Assembly: GCF_900116705.1 (NCBI RefSeq)
Contig: NZ_FPBP01000010.1
Coordinates: 99,300 to 163,299 of the forward strand
Direction of reading: 5' to 3'
Source of the DNA: Halomonas korlensis
GTDB taxonomy: Bacteria > Pseudomonadota > Gammaproteobacteria > Pseudomonadales > Halomonadaceae
DNA length: 64,000 nt
Below, piece after piece: positions 34,989 to 45,896 of this stretch (position 1 is its first letter; the number at the start of each line of letters is the position of its first letter). The notes below the pieces were generated by a model, which saw nothing but the letters and a program-made list of their open reading frames with translations, was not told the origin of the DNA and searched no databases. The translations under genes and the position numbers were made by a program.

Positions 34989-36106
34989 CGAAGCCGCGTC
35001 AGCAGGCCATCCAGCGAGCCGAAGAGCCATTCGCGCAAGCGCTGCAGACGCGAGCGGCGCGACCAGGCCGAATAGTGGATCTCGCGACTCGCCGCGAAGT
35101 TGCGCGAGAAAAGCTCCGACACCTCGTCGGTGAAGCGGCCATCCTCCACTTCCTGATTGGCTTCGAGGTTCCAGTGCAGGCTCCAGTGATCGAAGTTGCA
35201 GGACCCGACACTGGCCCAGTTGTCGGCCAAGGTGCACTTGGCATGGATGAAGGTCGGCTGGAACTCGAAGATGCGCACGCCGGCCCGCAACAGGCGACCG
35301 TAGAAGCGCTGCCCCGCGTAGCGCACCCCGGGATGGTCATGATGCTCGCCGGGCAATAACAGCCGCACATCGACACCGCGTCGGGCGGCCCTGGCCAGGC
35401 GTCGGCGCAGGTCCAGGGTCGGCACGAAATACGGCGTGCATATCCAGATACGCTTCTCCGCCGAGGAAACGCGGTACTGCAGGGAGTGACGAATCGCCTG
35501 GTAGCGGTAGCCCTGGCCCCAGACGACTCGACCGCGCATACCACGATAATCCGCCAGCGGCGATACCGCCAGGCGCAGATGGCGCACCAGCGCCGGGTCG
35601 CCATGGCCCCGCGTCAGCGACGAATCCCACAGGCGGCTGAACAGCCGCACCCAATCCGCCACCACAGGCCCCTCGATGCGCACCGCCACTTCGTACCAGG
35701 CATCCAGGAACTCATCCACGGCGCCGAAGCCCCCGGTGAAGGCGATGCGGCCGTCCACCACCAGCAACTTGCGATGGTCTCGACTCAGATTGCGGGCCAG
35801 CGAATGAAAGCCCAGCGGATTGAAGAACCGCAGCGCCACGCCGCCGACTTCCAGTCGCCGGCGATCCTCGTCGGCAAGCCCCATGGCCCCATAGTCGTCG
35901 AGCATGAGCATGACCGTGACACCGCGACCGGCGGCCTTGCACAATGCCTCGATCATCGCCGAGGCCAGGCGACCCGATTCCATCAGGTACAGCTCGATCA
36001 TTATTGACTCACGCGCCGCGCCGACCGCCTCGAACATGGCCGGCAGGAAGCGAGCCGCTTCCGGCAACAACGCGAAATGATTGCCGTCCTTCCACACCCC
36101 ATGCAT
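34985..36106 (-). CDS. clsB: Cardiolipin synthase (ClsB/YbhO-like phospholipase D family)
   Basis: A 373-residue protein with two HKD motifs: HRKLLVVDGRIAFTGG near residue 110 and HAKCTLADNWASVGSCNFD near 285. It lacks the two N-terminal helices of ClsA, so it is of the ClsB kind, which joins phosphatidylethanolamine or phosphatidylglycerol to make cardiolipin at the inner membrane. I placed the start at 36106 because MHGVWKDGN aligns with the ClsB N-terminus and GGAG lies nine bases upstream; a start at 36136 adds ten residues. Confidence 0.85.
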   Translation of the reverse strand: MHGVWKDGNHFALLPEAARFLPAMFEAVGAARESIMIELYLMESGRLASAMIEALCKAAGRGVTVMLMLDDYGAMGLADEDRRRLEVGGVALRFFNPLGFHSLARNLSRDHRKLLVVDGRIAFTGGFGAVDEFLDAWYEVAVRIEGPVVADWVRLFSRLWDSSLTRGHGDPALVRHLRLAVSPLADYRGMRGRVVWGQGYRYQAIRHSLQYRVSSAEKRIWICTPYFVPTLDLRRRLARAARRGVDVRLLLPGEHHDHPGVRYAGQRFYGRLLRAGVRIFEFQPTFIHAKCTLADNWASVGSCNFDHWSLHWNLEANQEVEDGRFTDEVSELFSRNFAASREIHYSAWSRRSRLQRLREWLFGSLDGLLTRLR

Positions 36107-36234
36107 AACCGCATTCTCCAGCGAGACCCACCGCATTGACGCATGATTGCCGGGGAAGGAAAAGCCACACGGCCTGACCGCGGCCGGCCGGCGTGGCTAT
36201 ACTGGCCCTCCTTCCCCACGGCAAGGACGACCGG

Positions 36235-38727
36235 ATGGCCTTTTTCCTTTCGCGCCTGACGCCCCGGCGAGCGCTTCTCGCTCCCTTTCATGCGCTGTTG
36301 GGACGCCTGTTTGTAGCTTGGGGAGACGTACGCCTCGTTGAGCCCGATCCCGAATCGCTGGGCCTCGATGCTAGGCTGCCGGTGTTGTACGTCCTGCCGC
36401 GTCCGGCGCTGTCTGATGCCCTGCTGCTGGCATCGTTGGCCCGACGCCATGGCCTGCCTTCGGCAAGTGGGCATCGACGGGTAGGCGCGCTGCGCCTCTC
36501 CGCCTGCCTGGCCCTGCCCACGTTGCGGCGCCGACTCTGGCGTCGCGTGTCGCCACCCCAGGCGCCCTTTTTCGATCTGCTCACGCAACGCCAAGCACAT
36601 CCCGAACACGAGGTGCAGTTAGTGCCCGTGAGTGTTTTCTGGGGGCGTGCGCCGGGCAAGCGTTTCGGCTTCTGGAACATGCTCGCGGCCGACAGCTGGC
36701 AGCTCACCGGACGCCTACGCCGCGCCCTGTCGGTAATGGTCAATGCCCGCAACGTGGAAGTTCACTTCGGCGCCCCACTCAGGCTCGGGGAGGTCCTTGG
36801 TGACCGCGACCCGGCCATCACCAACCGCAAGACCGCCAGGCTGCTGCGCGTGCATTTTCGCCGCGTGCGCACCCGCGTGCTGGGGCCGGATCTATCCCAC
36901 CGCCGTACCTTGATAGAGGGTGTCGCCACAAGCCCGGAGGTGCGCCGGGTCATCGACGAGCTCGCCGTCAGCGAGCGTGTCTCCCCGGCCCGCCTGCAGG
37001 CCCGTGCCAGACGCTACGGACGCGAGATCGCCTCGAACATGCTCTATCCGGTGCTGCGTTTCATGGACGGCCTGCTGCGAAGGCTCTGGAATCGTCTCTA
37101 TGACGGAGTCGAGGTGCGCGGACTGGACGACCTCAAACCACTGGCGGAGGACCATACGCTGGTCTATGTGCCCTGCCATCGCAGCCATATCGATTACCTG
37201 CTGCTTTCCTACGTGCTCTATCACGAAGGCCTGATGCCGCCCCATATCGCCGCCGGGCGCAATCTCGACATGCCTTTGGTCGGTCCCTTGTTGCGGCGCT
37301 GCGGCGCCTTCTTCATGCGGCGCAGCTTCCGCGACAATCCCCTTTATGCCGCAGTGTTCAACGAATACCTGCATCGCCTGCTCTCCCGTGGGCACCCGCT
37401 GGAGTACTTCATTGAGGGCGGGCGCTCGCGAAGCGGACGCCTGCTGCCGGCTCGCCCGGGTATGCTCGCCATGTCCCTGCGCTCCTACCTGCGCAGCGCC
37501 AAGGGCAACGGTCCACAGCGGCTGGCCTTCGTGCCGGTGTACATCGGTTATGAACGGATCATCGAGAACGCCAGCTATCAGCGTGAGCTGCGCGGCGGAC
37601 GCAAGCGCAAGGAAACACCGCTGTCCTTGCTGCGGGTAATCGGCCAGCTGCGCCAGCCTTTTGGTCGCGTAGCGGTGAACATCGGCGCCCCCCTGATCCT
37701 GTCGGATTATCTCGACCGCGAGGCAGGCGACTGGCGAAACAATATCGGTGACTCGCGACCGGCGTGGCTCACGCCGCTGATACCGCAGCTAGGCGAGGAG
37801 CTCTCGCGGCGCATCAATGCCGCCGCCGCGCTTAATCCTGTCAATCTGGTGGCGCTGGTACTGCTGGCCACACCGCATCATGCCCTGGAAGCCAGCCTGC
37901 TCGAACGCCAGCTGGCCCTGCTCGTCACGCTCCAGCGCCGTTGCCCCGGTGGCGACCACGCGAGCCTGCCGGGAGGCGAACCCACCGCGTGGATCAAGAA
38001 GGTCGAGACATTGGGCATGATCGAACGACGCTCCCATCCCCTCGGCGACATGCTGCTCGCCGCCCCCAGCCAAGCCGGCCTGCTGGCCTGGTACCGCAAC
38101 AATGTACTGCACCTTTTCGCCCTGGCCGGGCTGACCGCCTTCGCCTTTCGGCACCGTTCGCGTCACACCCTCTCCGAACTGGAGGCGATGCTCGCGCCAA
38201 GCTGGCCGATACTCGCCCGCGAACTCGTCATTGCCCCACCCGCGTCGCTGCGAGCGGCACTGGCGGAGATGCTCGACCTGCTGGTCGAGCAGGGCTTGTT
38301 GTGTTGCGATGGCGGCTCCTGGTGGCGTCCTGATACACCCGTGGAAGCCGGCGAGCACTTGCGCCTGCTCGGCCAGTTGATGCAACCGACCCTGGAGCGC
38401 GGCTACCTGCTCATCGCCCTGCTGCTCGAGGCAGGCTCGGGCCGGCTGGCGCGCGAGGAACTGGCGAACCTCAGCTGTCAGCTGGCCGAACGGCTCGCGG
38501 TGCTCTCGGGGCTCGATGCCCCTGAATTCTTCGATACCCGCGTGTTCGTGAGCCTGGTGGAGAGCCTGGAAGTACAAGGCTGGCTATGGCAGGTGAACGG
38601 CAAGCTGGTCTTCGATGAGCGATTGCCGGCGGCGGCCAGGCTGTCCGCCGAGCTCTTCGATCCGGCGCTGCGCCATCGTATGCAGCTGATAACCCGACGT
38701 TGCGACAGTGAATCAGTTGGACGTTAA
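36235..38727 (+). CDS. plsB: Glycerol-3-phosphate 1-O-acyltransferase PlsB
   Basis: An 830-residue membrane-associated acyltransferase carrying out the first step of phospholipid synthesis. The four acyltransferase blocks are present: [13 protein letters not shown] (HX4D), the GAFFMRRSF block, [12 protein letters not shown] and [11 protein letters not shown]. The ATG at 36235 follows AAGGA at eight bases. Its 3' end overlaps the convergent rsmJ by 15 bases. Confidence 0.95.
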   Translation: MAFFLSRLTPRRALLAPFHALLGRLFVAWGDVRLVEPDPESLGLDARLPVLYVLPRPALSDALLLASLARRHGLPSASGHRRVGALRLSACLALPTLRRRLWRRVSPPQAPFFDLLTQRQAHPEHEVQLVPVSVFWGRAPGKRFGFWNMLAADSWQLTGRLRRALSVMVNARNVEVHFGAPLRLGEVLGDRDPAITNRKTARLLRVHFRRVRTRVLGPDLSHRRTLIEGVATSPEVRRVIDELAVSERVSPARLQARARRYGREIASNMLYPVLRFMDGLLRRLWNRLYDGVEVRGLDDLKPLAEDHTLVYVPCHRSHIDYLLLSYVLYHEGLMPPHIAAGRNLDMPLVGPLLRRCGAFFMRRSFRDNPLYAAVFNEYLHRLLSRGHPLEYFIEGGRSRSGRLLPARPGMLAMSLRSYLRSAKGNGPQRLAFVPVYIGYERIIENASYQRELRGGRKRKETPLSLLRVIGQLRQPFGRVAVNIGAPLILSDYLDREAGDWRNNIGDSRPAWLTPLIPQLGEELSRRINAAAALNPVNLVALVLLATPHHALEASLLERQLALLVTLQRRCPGGDHASLPGGEPTAWIKKVETLGMIERRSHPLGDMLLAAPSQAGLLAWYRNNVLHLFALAGLTAFAFRHRSRHTLSELEAMLAPSWPILARELVIAPPASLRAALAEMLDLLVEQGLLCCDGGSWWRPDTPVEAGEHLRLLGQLMQPTLERGYLLIALLLEAGSGRLAREELANLSCQLAERLAVLSGLDAPEFFDTRVFVSLVESLEVQGWLWQVNGKLVFDERLPAAARLSAELFDPALRHRMQLITRRCDSESVGR

Positions 38728-39435
38728 CGAGCGATGAACGTACAGGTCGTAACGGCTGGTCTTGCCTTCGATGACGTGACGCGGCGCGGGACCCTTTATG
38801 TGGGGCGCCTTGCGCGGCCGCTTGACCACCACACGATGTGTCGCCACCTCCAGGGCGGCTTCCAGGAGTCGTGGCGCATCGGCATCATCCCCGGCGAGGT
38901 CGCGAAACAGGCGCATCTCCTTCTTGACCAGTGCCGACTTGTCGCGGTGGGGAAACATCGGGTCCAGGTGAACCACCTGTGGTGCCACCTCGGTGCCCGC
39001 CACTAGCTCAGCCAGTTGATGGGCACCGTCACCGTGAATCAAGGACATTCGTGCAGCGATCTCGCGGGTCGCCGGATCGGCCAGCGCCCGCAACAGCCCG
39101 TCCTCGAGCAGGGCGTGAATCGCCGCGACTCGCTCGACCATCAAGACCTCGGCGCCAAGGCTCGCCAGCACGAAGGCGTCCCGCCCCAGCCCTGCGGTGG
39201 CGTCGACAACCGAAGGGGTGACACCCTTGCTCAGTCCGCAGGCACGGGCGATCAATTGCCCTCGGCCCCCGCCGAAGCGTCGTCGATGGGCCGAACGGCC
39301 CGCGACGAAGTCCACTGCTAGCGGTTGGCCGTAGCGTGCGGGGTCGCCGACCAGGCTGAGACGCCCCTCACGATAGGCCAACGTCAGCTCGGCCGCTGCC
39401 TCGTCGTCCTTTGACAGACCGACGCCTGCTCTCAT
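38713..39435 (-). CDS. rsmJ: 16S rRNA (guanine1516-N2)-methyltransferase RsmJ
   Basis: A 240-residue SAM-dependent methyltransferase. [17 protein letters not shown] is the SAM-binding motif I, and LDPMFPHR is the catalytic motif characteristic of RsmJ. It starts with ATGA overlapping the tsaB stop, so it is translated after tsaB. Confidence 0.92.
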   Translation of the reverse strand: MRAGVGLSKDDEAAAELTLAYREGRLSLVGDPARYGQPLAVDFVAGRSAHRRRFGGGRGQLIARACGLSKGVTPSVVDATAGLGRDAFVLASLGAEVLMVERVAAIHALLEDGLLRALADPATREIAARMSLIHGDGAHQLAELVAGTEVAPQVVHLDPMFPHRDKSALVKKEMRLFRDLAGDDADAPRLLEAALEVATHRVVVKRPRKAPHIKGPAPRHVIEGKTSRYDLYVHRSLTSN

Positions 39436-40136
39436 CGCGGCTTCTTCCAGGCAACCTGGTCACGCAGGTAAACCGGCTGCACCTCGTGGGCCGGACGTCC
39501 CTCACCGGCCTCGAAGGCCCGGGCTGCCAGCAACGCCATATCGCTGGCATCGGCCTCCCACTCCGGCAGGTGCTGGCCGATACCGACCTGCACTTCGGCC
39601 GGCATGCGTTCCCAGAGTCCCCAGCCGGAACCAATACCTACCCAATCATGGTCTTCGTGGCCGGGCGGCAAGCGTAGCCGATCCGGCGGCATCACGGCCT
39701 CGGGGGTCAGCGCCTCGGGCACCCCGTCACGGCACCGCCAGGCCGCCACGTAGATCTCCCCCATGCGGGCATCCAGGGCTGTGAACAGATAGCGATAGTG
39801 ATAGCGACGATGCCCGCCGAGCGCCAGGGCGGCCAAGGTCGAGACACCGAGCAACGGACGGTCGAGGCCGAAGGCGAGCCCTTGGGCCACGCCGGCGGCA
39901 ATGCGCAACCCGGTGAAGGAACCGGGTCCTCGTCCGTAGGCCACCGCATCGAGGGCCGAGGCGGAGAGGCCGGCTTCCGCCAGTACTTCGTCGACCATCG
40001 GCAGTAACCGGCGAGTATGCTCGCGGGGCGTAAGGGCAAAACGGGCAATCAGTTGGTCATCGGCGCCTTCGCGTCGCTGCAGCAAAGCGGCGGAACAGGC
40101 ACTCGAGGAAGCGTCCAGGGCGAGCAGGATCGGCAT
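39432..40136 (-). CDS. tsaB: tRNA t6A biosynthesis protein TsaB
   Basis: A 234-residue ASKHA-fold protein with [15 protein letters not shown] at the N-terminus and [14 protein letters not shown] near residue 70, both typical of TsaB. It is the inactive partner that scaffolds TsaD/TsaE for t6A formation at tRNA position 37. The start at 40136 puts the ASKHA motif at the N-terminus; eleven extra codons upstream are possible. Confidence 0.93.
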   Translation of the reverse strand: MPILLALDASSSACSAALLQRREGADDQLIARFALTPREHTRRLLPMVDEVLAEAGLSASALDAVAYGRGPGSFTGLRIAAGVAQGLAFGLDRPLLGVSTLAALALGGHRRYHYRYLFTALDARMGEIYVAAWRCRDGVPEALTPEAVMPPDRLRLPPGHEDHDWVGIGSGWGLWERMPAEVQVGIGQHLPEWEADASDMALLAARAFEAGEGRPAHEVQPVYLRDQVAWKKPR

Positions 40137-40179
40137 GGGCAACACGTGTCGAAGGAAGTATCGGGGCATTATACGATAA

Positions 40180-40200
40180 CGGCCCGCAGGATGCGGGCCG
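40180..40200 (-). terminator. Hairpin after adk
   Basis: A 9-bp stem (CGGCCCGCA / TGCGGGCCG) with loop GGA lies between the adk stop and the tsaB start. On the minus strand it is followed by TTATCG, so the T-run is weak. Confidence 0.65.
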
Positions 40201-40224
40201 TCGAATTCGCCTGGCGAGGCAGTC

Positions 40225-40881
40225 TCAGCCCTCCAGGGCCTTGATCACCTGAGCGGTGATGTCATCGATGCTGCCGATGCCCTCGACGCGATGGTAGCTC
40301 GGTGCGGTCTGCGGATCGTCCTTGGCCCACTGCTGGTAGTAGCTGACCAGCGGAGCGGTCTGCTCGTGATAGACCGCCAGGCGATTGCGTACCGTGGATT
40401 CGCGATCGTCATCGCGCTGGATCAGCGCCTCACCGGTGACATCGTCCTTGCCATACTCTTTCGGCGGCTGATGCTGAAGGTGGTAGACCCGGCCGGACCC
40501 CGGATGGACACGCCGGCCCGCCAGGCGATTGACGATTTCCTCGTCGGCGACGGCAATCTCCAGCACATGGTCGATCTTCACGTCTGCCTCTTTCATCGCT
40601 TCCGCCTGGGGGATGGTGCGGGGGAAGCCATCGAACAGGAAGCCATTCTCGCAGTCCGGTTGGCTGATGCGCTCCTTGACCAAGGCAATGATGACATCGT
40701 CGGACACCAGGCCGCCGCTGTTCATGATCTCCTTGACCTTGACCCCCAACTCGCTGCCCTCCTTGACCGCTGCGCGCAGCATGTCGCCGGTGGATATCTG
40801 CGGGATCTTGTAGCGCTCACAGATGAACTGGGCCTGTGTCCCCTTGCCGGCACCCGGGGCGCCCAACAGGATCAAACGCAT
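40225..40881 (-). CDS. adk: Adenylate kinase
   Basis: 218 residues of the long type. The Walker A loop is [10 protein letters not shown], with the NMP-binding [10 protein letters not shown] segment, the [10 protein letters not shown] motif, and a LID region without the four-cysteine zinc site. It interconverts AMP, ADP and ATP. AAGGAG precedes the ATG. It stands apart from the neighbouring aceF by 234 bases. Confidence 0.97.
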   Translation of the reverse strand: MRLILLGAPGAGKGTQAQFICERYKIPQISTGDMLRAAVKEGSELGVKVKEIMNSGGLVSDDVIIALVKERISQPDCENGFLFDGFPRTIPQAEAMKEADVKIDHVLEIAVADEEIVNRLAGRRVHPGSGRVYHLQHQPPKEYGKDDVTGEALIQRDDDRESTVRNRLAVYHEQTAPLVSYYQQWAKDDPQTAPSYHRVEGIGSIDDITAQVIKALEG

Positions 40882-41082
40882 TAGCGGCTCCTTATTCTTG
40901 ATAATTATCTGAAAGTGTCAATATCGTGTATTGGCGAAAATGAATGACATGAACCTTACCCGCGGCACCGATCCCAGACAAGCGAATCTGGCACCCCATA
41001 ACACGTTCAGAAACAAAAAAATCCTCACGATCAAGGATTTAACAACGTAATAGCACTTTGGTCTGCCACGATTGCCAACTGG

Positions 41083-41113
41083 CAAGCGACGGCGCCCAAG
41101 GCGCCGTCGCTTG
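41083..41113 (-). terminator. Strong hairpin directly after aceF
   Basis: A perfect 14-bp stem (CAAGCGACGGCGCC / GGCGCCGTCGCTTG) with loop CAA begins two bases after the aceF stop. There is no clear T-run, so it may work with Rho or protect the 3' end. Confidence 0.7.
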
Positions 41114-41115
41114 AC

Positions 41116-43149
41116 TCACAGCAGTAGACGGCGGATGTCGGTCAGCGCCTGGGCCAGGAAGGCAGTGAGGCGCGCTGCATCGGCACCATTGACCGCTCGG
41201 TGGTCATAGGAAAGGCACAACGGCATCATCAGGCGCGGCACGAAATTGCCACCGTCCCACACCGGCTTCATCTGCGCCTTGGAGATGCCGAGAATGGCCA
41301 CCTCGGGGGCGTTGACGATCGGCGTGAAGGCTGTTCCGCCGATGGAGCCCAGGCTCGAGATGGTGAAACAGCCACCGGTCATCTCCTCGCGCTTGAGCTT
41401 CTTCGTCTGTGCCTTCTTGGCGAGCTCCACGGACTCCTTGGCAAGCTCGATCAGCGATTTCTGATCGGCATTGCGAATCACTGGCACCATCAGGCCGTCC
41501 GGAGTATCGACGGCAACGCCAATATGCACGTACTTCTTGTGCACCATCGTCTCGCCATCGCTCTTCAGGCTGACATTGAACTGCGGGTACTGGCGAAGCG
41601 CGAAGGCACAGGCCTTGATCAGGAACGGCAGCGGGGTGAGCTTGGCGCCCTGGGCCTCGGCCTCGGCCTTCATCGACTTGCGGAAGGCTTCCAGCTCGGT
41701 GATGTCCGCCTCGTCGAACTGGGTGACGTGGGGCAGGTTGACCCAGCTGCGATGCAGGTTGGTCGCCCCCATCTTCATCAGCCGGCCTATCGGCTTCTCT
41801 TCCACCTCGCCGAACTGGCTGAAGTCCTGATCGGGAATCGGCGGAATACCGCCTCCAGCCGCCGTTGGAGCCTGAGCGGAAGGCGTCTCGGCCTTGCCGG
41901 CCATGACCTGCTTGACGTAGGCGTTGACGTCTTCCTTGAGTACCCGATCCTTGGGACCGCTCGGCTTGACCAGACCCAGGTCGACGCCCAGCTCACGGGC
42001 CAGCATGCGCACCGCCGGGCCGGCATGCACCAGTTTGCCGTCACGCGGCTTCTGGGCGGCCATCTGCGCTTCGGGGCTTGGCGCCTGTGACGGGGTCGCG
42101 GCCGGTTTCTCGGCCTTGGATGACGCCGGCTGCTCAGCCTTCGCAGGCGCCTTGCCAGCGGCCGCCGGTTTGGCGCCAGCCGTCTCGATGTAGCCGATCA
42201 GATCGCCTTCGGAGACGGTATCGCCCTCCTTGACGGTCAGCTCGACCAGCTTGCCCTTGTAGGGGCTCGGCACGTCCATGGAAGCCTTGTCGGACTCCAG
42301 GGTGATCAGCGGATCTTCCTCGTTCACCTCGTCACCGACGGCCACCGCCATCTCGATGATCGGCACGTCGCTCGAGCCCGACAGATCCGGTACGCGAATT
42401 TCCTTGCGCTCCGGCTCTCCCCCGCCAGCACTGTCGTCCTCGGCAGGTGCCGAGTCGGTCGATTCAGCCTCGGACTGGGACTCGGAGGCTTCAGGTTGTG
42501 ACGCTGCCGGTGCCTCGTCGCCGCCTTCGTCGGCGATTTCCATGGTGCCGATGACATCGCCTTCGGAAACGGTATCGCCCTCTTTCACCGCCAGGCTAGC
42601 CACCTTGCCGGCATAGGGGCTCGGCACATCCATGGAAGCCTTGTCCGATTCCAGGGTGATCAGCGGATCTTCTTCGCTCACCTCATCACCGACGGCCACT
42701 GCCATCTCGATGATGGGTACATCGCTAGAGCCCGATAGGTCGGGCACCTTGATCTCCACGGTGCGCTTGCCACCCGAGGACTTGGCGGCAGGCTTTTCCT
42801 GCGGCTTTTCCTGCGGCTTCTCCGCAGACGATGACTCGGCAGCCTTGCCGGCCGCTTCATCAGGCTTCTCGTCGCTTTTCTCGTCGCCTCCGGCGTCGGC
42901 ATCGCCGTCACCTTCGGCCTCAAGCTCGAGGATGTCGTCACCCGCCGAGACGGTATCGCCCTCCTTGACCAGCACCTTCAGCACCTTGCCGCCCTTGGGC
43001 GCGGGCACGTCCATGCTGGCCTTGTCGGATTCCAGGGTGATCAGGGTATCTTCGGCCTCGATCACATCGCCTTCGGACACCGCGATCTCGATGATTTCCA
43101 CATCGGTGTCGCCGCCGATATCGGGAACTTTGATGATTTCGCTACTCAA
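41116..43149 (-). CDS. aceF: Pyruvate dehydrogenase E2, dihydrolipoamide acetyltransferase
   Basis: 677 residues with three lipoyl domains (lipoyl lysines at about K43, K170 and K288, each in ESDKASMDVP). Ala/Pro/Glu-rich linkers join them to an E3-binding domain (about 372-410) and the catalytic domain ending in YDHRAVNG. Lipoyl domains 2 and 3 are nearly identical in protein and DNA, so they duplicated recently or are kept alike by gene conversion. The start is a TTG at 43149 with AAGGAG eight bases upstream; no in-frame ATG competes. It follows aceE by 74 bases. No lpd is nearby. Confidence 0.96.
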   Translation of the reverse strand: MSSEIIKVPDIGGDTDVEIIEIAVSEGDVIEAEDTLITLESDKASMDVPAPKGGKVLKVLVKEGDTVSAGDDILELEAEGDGDADAGGDEKSDEKPDEAAGKAAESSSAEKPQEKPQEKPAAKSSGGKRTVEIKVPDLSGSSDVPIIEMAVAVGDEVSEEDPLITLESDKASMDVPSPYAGKVASLAVKEGDTVSEGDVIGTMEIADEGGDEAPAASQPEASESQSEAESTDSAPAEDDSAGGGEPERKEIRVPDLSGSSDVPIIEMAVAVGDEVNEEDPLITLESDKASMDVPSPYKGKLVELTVKEGDTVSEGDLIGYIETAGAKPAAAGKAPAKAEQPASSKAEKPAATPSQAPSPEAQMAAQKPRDGKLVHAGPAVRMLARELGVDLGLVKPSGPKDRVLKEDVNAYVKQVMAGKAETPSAQAPTAAGGGIPPIPDQDFSQFGEVEEKPIGRLMKMGATNLHRSWVNLPHVTQFDEADITELEAFRKSMKAEAEAQGAKLTPLPFLIKACAFALRQYPQFNVSLKSDGETMVHKKYVHIGVAVDTPDGLMVPVIRNADQKSLIELAKESVELAKKAQTKKLKREEMTGGCFTISSLGSIGGTAFTPIVNAPEVAILGISKAQMKPVWDGGNFVPRLMMPLCLSYDHRAVNGADAARLTAFLAQALTDIRRLLL

Positions 43150-43223
43150 GGTCGCGCTCCTTCAGAATCTTGTCAGGGGCGGGCTACAAGCCCGCCGTTC
43201 CTCCGGATTAGCCGGTCGACGCC

Positions 43224-45896
43224 TCACACCGTCAAGGGGTTGGGCTTGTTCGTATCAATGCCGTACTTGGCGATGGCGTCGGCGACGACCTTGCGATCGA
43301 TTTCACCCCGATCAGCGAGCGCCCTGAGCGCGGCCACGGTGACGAAGTAGCGATCGACTTCAAAGAAGCGACGCAGTTTCTCGCGAGTGTCGGAGCGCCC
43401 GAAACCATCCGTCCCCAATACATAGTAGTCGGTCGGCACCCAGGCGCGGACCTGATCGGCGAATAGCTTCATGTAGTCGGTGGAGACGATGGCCGGTCCC
43501 TCGCGACCCTCAAGGCAGCTCGTGATATGCGGCTTGCCCGGCTCGGCGTCGGGCTTGAGGAAGGCCTGACGATCGATCTCGAGGGCCTCGCGACGCAGCT
43601 CGTTGAAGCTGGTCACGCTCCAGATATCAGCGCCGATGCCCCACTCGTCGGCGAGCATCTCGGCCGCCGCTTCGACTTCGCGGAGGATGGTGCCCGAGCC
43701 GAGCAGCTGGACCCGACCCTTCTTGCCCTGGGTCTCTCTCAGCAGGTACATGCCCTTGATGATGTCCTCGGCAGGCACCGTCTCAAGCTGGGGATGCTCG
43801 TAGTTCTCGTTCATCACCGTCAGGTAGTAGAAGCAGTTTTCCTTGTCGCTGAACATCCGCTTCAGACCATCCTGAACGATCACCGCCACCTCATGAGCGT
43901 AGGTGGGGTCGTAGCTGCGGCAGTTGGGAATGGTCGAGGCCAGGATATGCGAGTGTCCGTCCTGGTGCTGGAGACCTTCGCCGTTGAGCGTGGTGCGCCC
44001 GGCGGTGCCGCCGATCAGGAAGCCTCGCGCCTGCATGTCGCCAGCCGACCAGGCCAGGTCGCCGATGCGCTGGAAGCCGAACATCGAGTAGTAGATGTAG
44101 AACGGCAACAGCGTGAGGTTGTTGTTGGAGTACGAGGTCGCCGCGGCGATCCAGGCCGACATTGCCCCGGCCTCGGTAATCCCTTCCTCGAGAATCTGGC
44201 CCTTCTGATCCTCGCGATAGAACATGATCTGGCCCTTGTCGACCGGCTCGTATTTCTGACCTTCCGAGGTGTAGATACCGAGCTGGCGGAACATGCCTTC
44301 CATGCCGAAGGTGCGTGCCTCGTCGGGCACAATTGGCACCACCCGCGAACCGAGCTGCTTGTGCTTGACCAGGCCGTTGAGAATGCGCACGAAAGCCATG
44401 GTGGTGGACACTTCGCGACCCTTGGAGCCGCCGGTCTGGGAGGCGAAAACCTTGTCGTCGAGCGACGGGATATCCAGCGCCTCGAAGTCGCTGCGTCGAC
44501 TCGGCACGAAGCCACCCAGGCGCTCGCGCTGGAGATGCATGTACTTGAGCTCGGGAGAATCTTCCTCGGGCTTGTAGTACGGCACTTCCTTGAGCTGCTC
44601 GTCGTTCAACGGAATGCCGAAACGGTCGCGGAAGGTCTTGAGCGCCTCGTATTCCATGGTCTTGACCTGGTGAGCCTCATTGGCGGCCTCACCGTCACCG
44701 CTACCCATGCCATAGCCCTTGACGGTGTGCGCCAGGATCACGGTGGGCCGGCCGTTGGCGTTATTCACGGCCTGATGGTAGGCCGCATACACCTTGAAGG
44801 GATCGTGGCCGCCACGGTTGAGCTTCCAGATATCCTCGTCGGTCAGGTCCTTGACCATCTCCTCGGTTTCGGGGTACTTGCCGAAGAAACGCTCCCGGGT
44901 GTAGGCGCCGCCATTGGACTTGTAGTTCTGGTACTCGCCATCGACGGTTTCGTCCATGACCTTCTGCAGGATGCCCTTCTTGTCCTTCTCGAACAGCGGG
45001 TCCCACAGGCGGCCCCAGACTACCTTGAGCACGTTCCAGCCGGCACCGCGGAAGACGCCCTCGAGCTCGTCCATGATGCGGCCGTTGCCGCGCACCGGAC
45101 CGTCGAGACGCTGCAGGTTGCAGTTGACGACGAAGATCAGGTTGTCGAGTTTCTCGCGGCTGGCCAGGTGAATGGCGCCCAGCGATTCCGGCTCGTCGCA
45201 TTCGCCGTCGCCCATGAAGCACCAGATCTTGCGATCGTACATCGCCTTGAGCTCACGGGCGTCGAGGTACTTCATGACGTGAGCCTGGTAGATGGCCTGG
45301 ATCGGCCCGAGGCCCATCGACACCGTGGGGAACTGCCAGAAGTCCGGCATCAGCCAGGGGTGGGGATAGGACGACAAGCCGTCGCCGTCGACCTCCTGGC
45401 GGAACCTGTCCATCTGCTCTTCGCTGAGCCGGCCGAGCAGATAGGCACGGGCGTAGACGCCCGGCGCGACGTGACCCTGGATGTAGACCAGATCGCCTTC
45501 GAAGTCACCCTGGGGCGCGCGGAAGAAGTGGTTGAAGCCCACGTCATAGAGGGTCGCCGCCGACATGAAGCTGGCGATGTGGCCACCCAGCCCCGGATTG
45601 GCGCGGTTGTTGCGTATCACCTGGGCGATGGCGTTGTAACGGACCAGCGAACGAATCCGCCGCTCCATGAAGATATCCCCCGGCAGGGGCGCTTCCCGAT
45701 GCACCGGGATGGAGTTGCGATGCGGCGTGGTCACCGAAAAAGGCACCTGCATGCCGTCGCGACGTACGCGATCCACCAGGCGGGTCATCAGATACCGGGC
45801 ACGGTCCTCTCCCTCACGATCCAGCACCGACTCCAGGGAATCCAACCATTCCGTGGTTTCGATCGGATCGATATCTTCTCTTGATTCCAGACTCAT
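43224..45896 (-). CDS. aceE: Pyruvate dehydrogenase E1, homodimeric
   Basis: An 890-residue homodimeric E1 of the E. coli type. The TPP motif starts GDGECDEPES and ends near NCNLQRLDG; the N-terminal TTEWLDSLESVL segment is the region that binds E2. It decarboxylates pyruvate and acetylates the lipoyl groups of AceF. The ATG has GGAGA twelve bases upstream. No pdhR-type regulator gene is adjacent. Confidence 0.97.
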   Translation of the reverse strand: MSLESREDIDPIETTEWLDSLESVLDREGEDRARYLMTRLVDRVRRDGMQVPFSVTTPHRNSIPVHREAPLPGDIFMERRIRSLVRYNAIAQVIRNNRANPGLGGHIASFMSAATLYDVGFNHFFRAPQGDFEGDLVYIQGHVAPGVYARAYLLGRLSEEQMDRFRQEVDGDGLSSYPHPWLMPDFWQFPTVSMGLGPIQAIYQAHVMKYLDARELKAMYDRKIWCFMGDGECDEPESLGAIHLASREKLDNLIFVVNCNLQRLDGPVRGNGRIMDELEGVFRGAGWNVLKVVWGRLWDPLFEKDKKGILQKVMDETVDGEYQNYKSNGGAYTRERFFGKYPETEEMVKDLTDEDIWKLNRGGHDPFKVYAAYHQAVNNANGRPTVILAHTVKGYGMGSGDGEAANEAHQVKTMEYEALKTFRDRFGIPLNDEQLKEVPYYKPEEDSPELKYMHLQRERLGGFVPSRRSDFEALDIPSLDDKVFASQTGGSKGREVSTTMAFVRILNGLVKHKQLGSRVVPIVPDEARTFGMEGMFRQLGIYTSEGQKYEPVDKGQIMFYREDQKGQILEEGITEAGAMSAWIAAATSYSNNNLTLLPFYIYYSMFGFQRIGDLAWSAGDMQARGFLIGGTAGRTTLNGEGLQHQDGHSHILASTIPNCRSYDPTYAHEVAVIVQDGLKRMFSDKENCFYYLTVMNENYEHPQLETVPAEDIIKGMYLLRETQGKKGRVQLLGSGTILREVEAAAEMLADEWGIGADIWSVTSFNELRREALEIDRQAFLKPDAEPGKPHITSCLEGREGPAIVSTDYMKLFADQVRAWVPTDYYVLGTDGFGRSDTREKLRRFFEVDRYFVTVAALRALADRGEIDRKVVADAIAKYGIDTNKPNPLTV

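Noticed and set aside
43527..45884. A 785-codon open frame on the plus strand opposite aceE
   Set aside because: It lies wholly antisense to a well-supported aceE. Long antisense frames are expected from GC-rich codon bias, and it shows no family motif or ribosome site.
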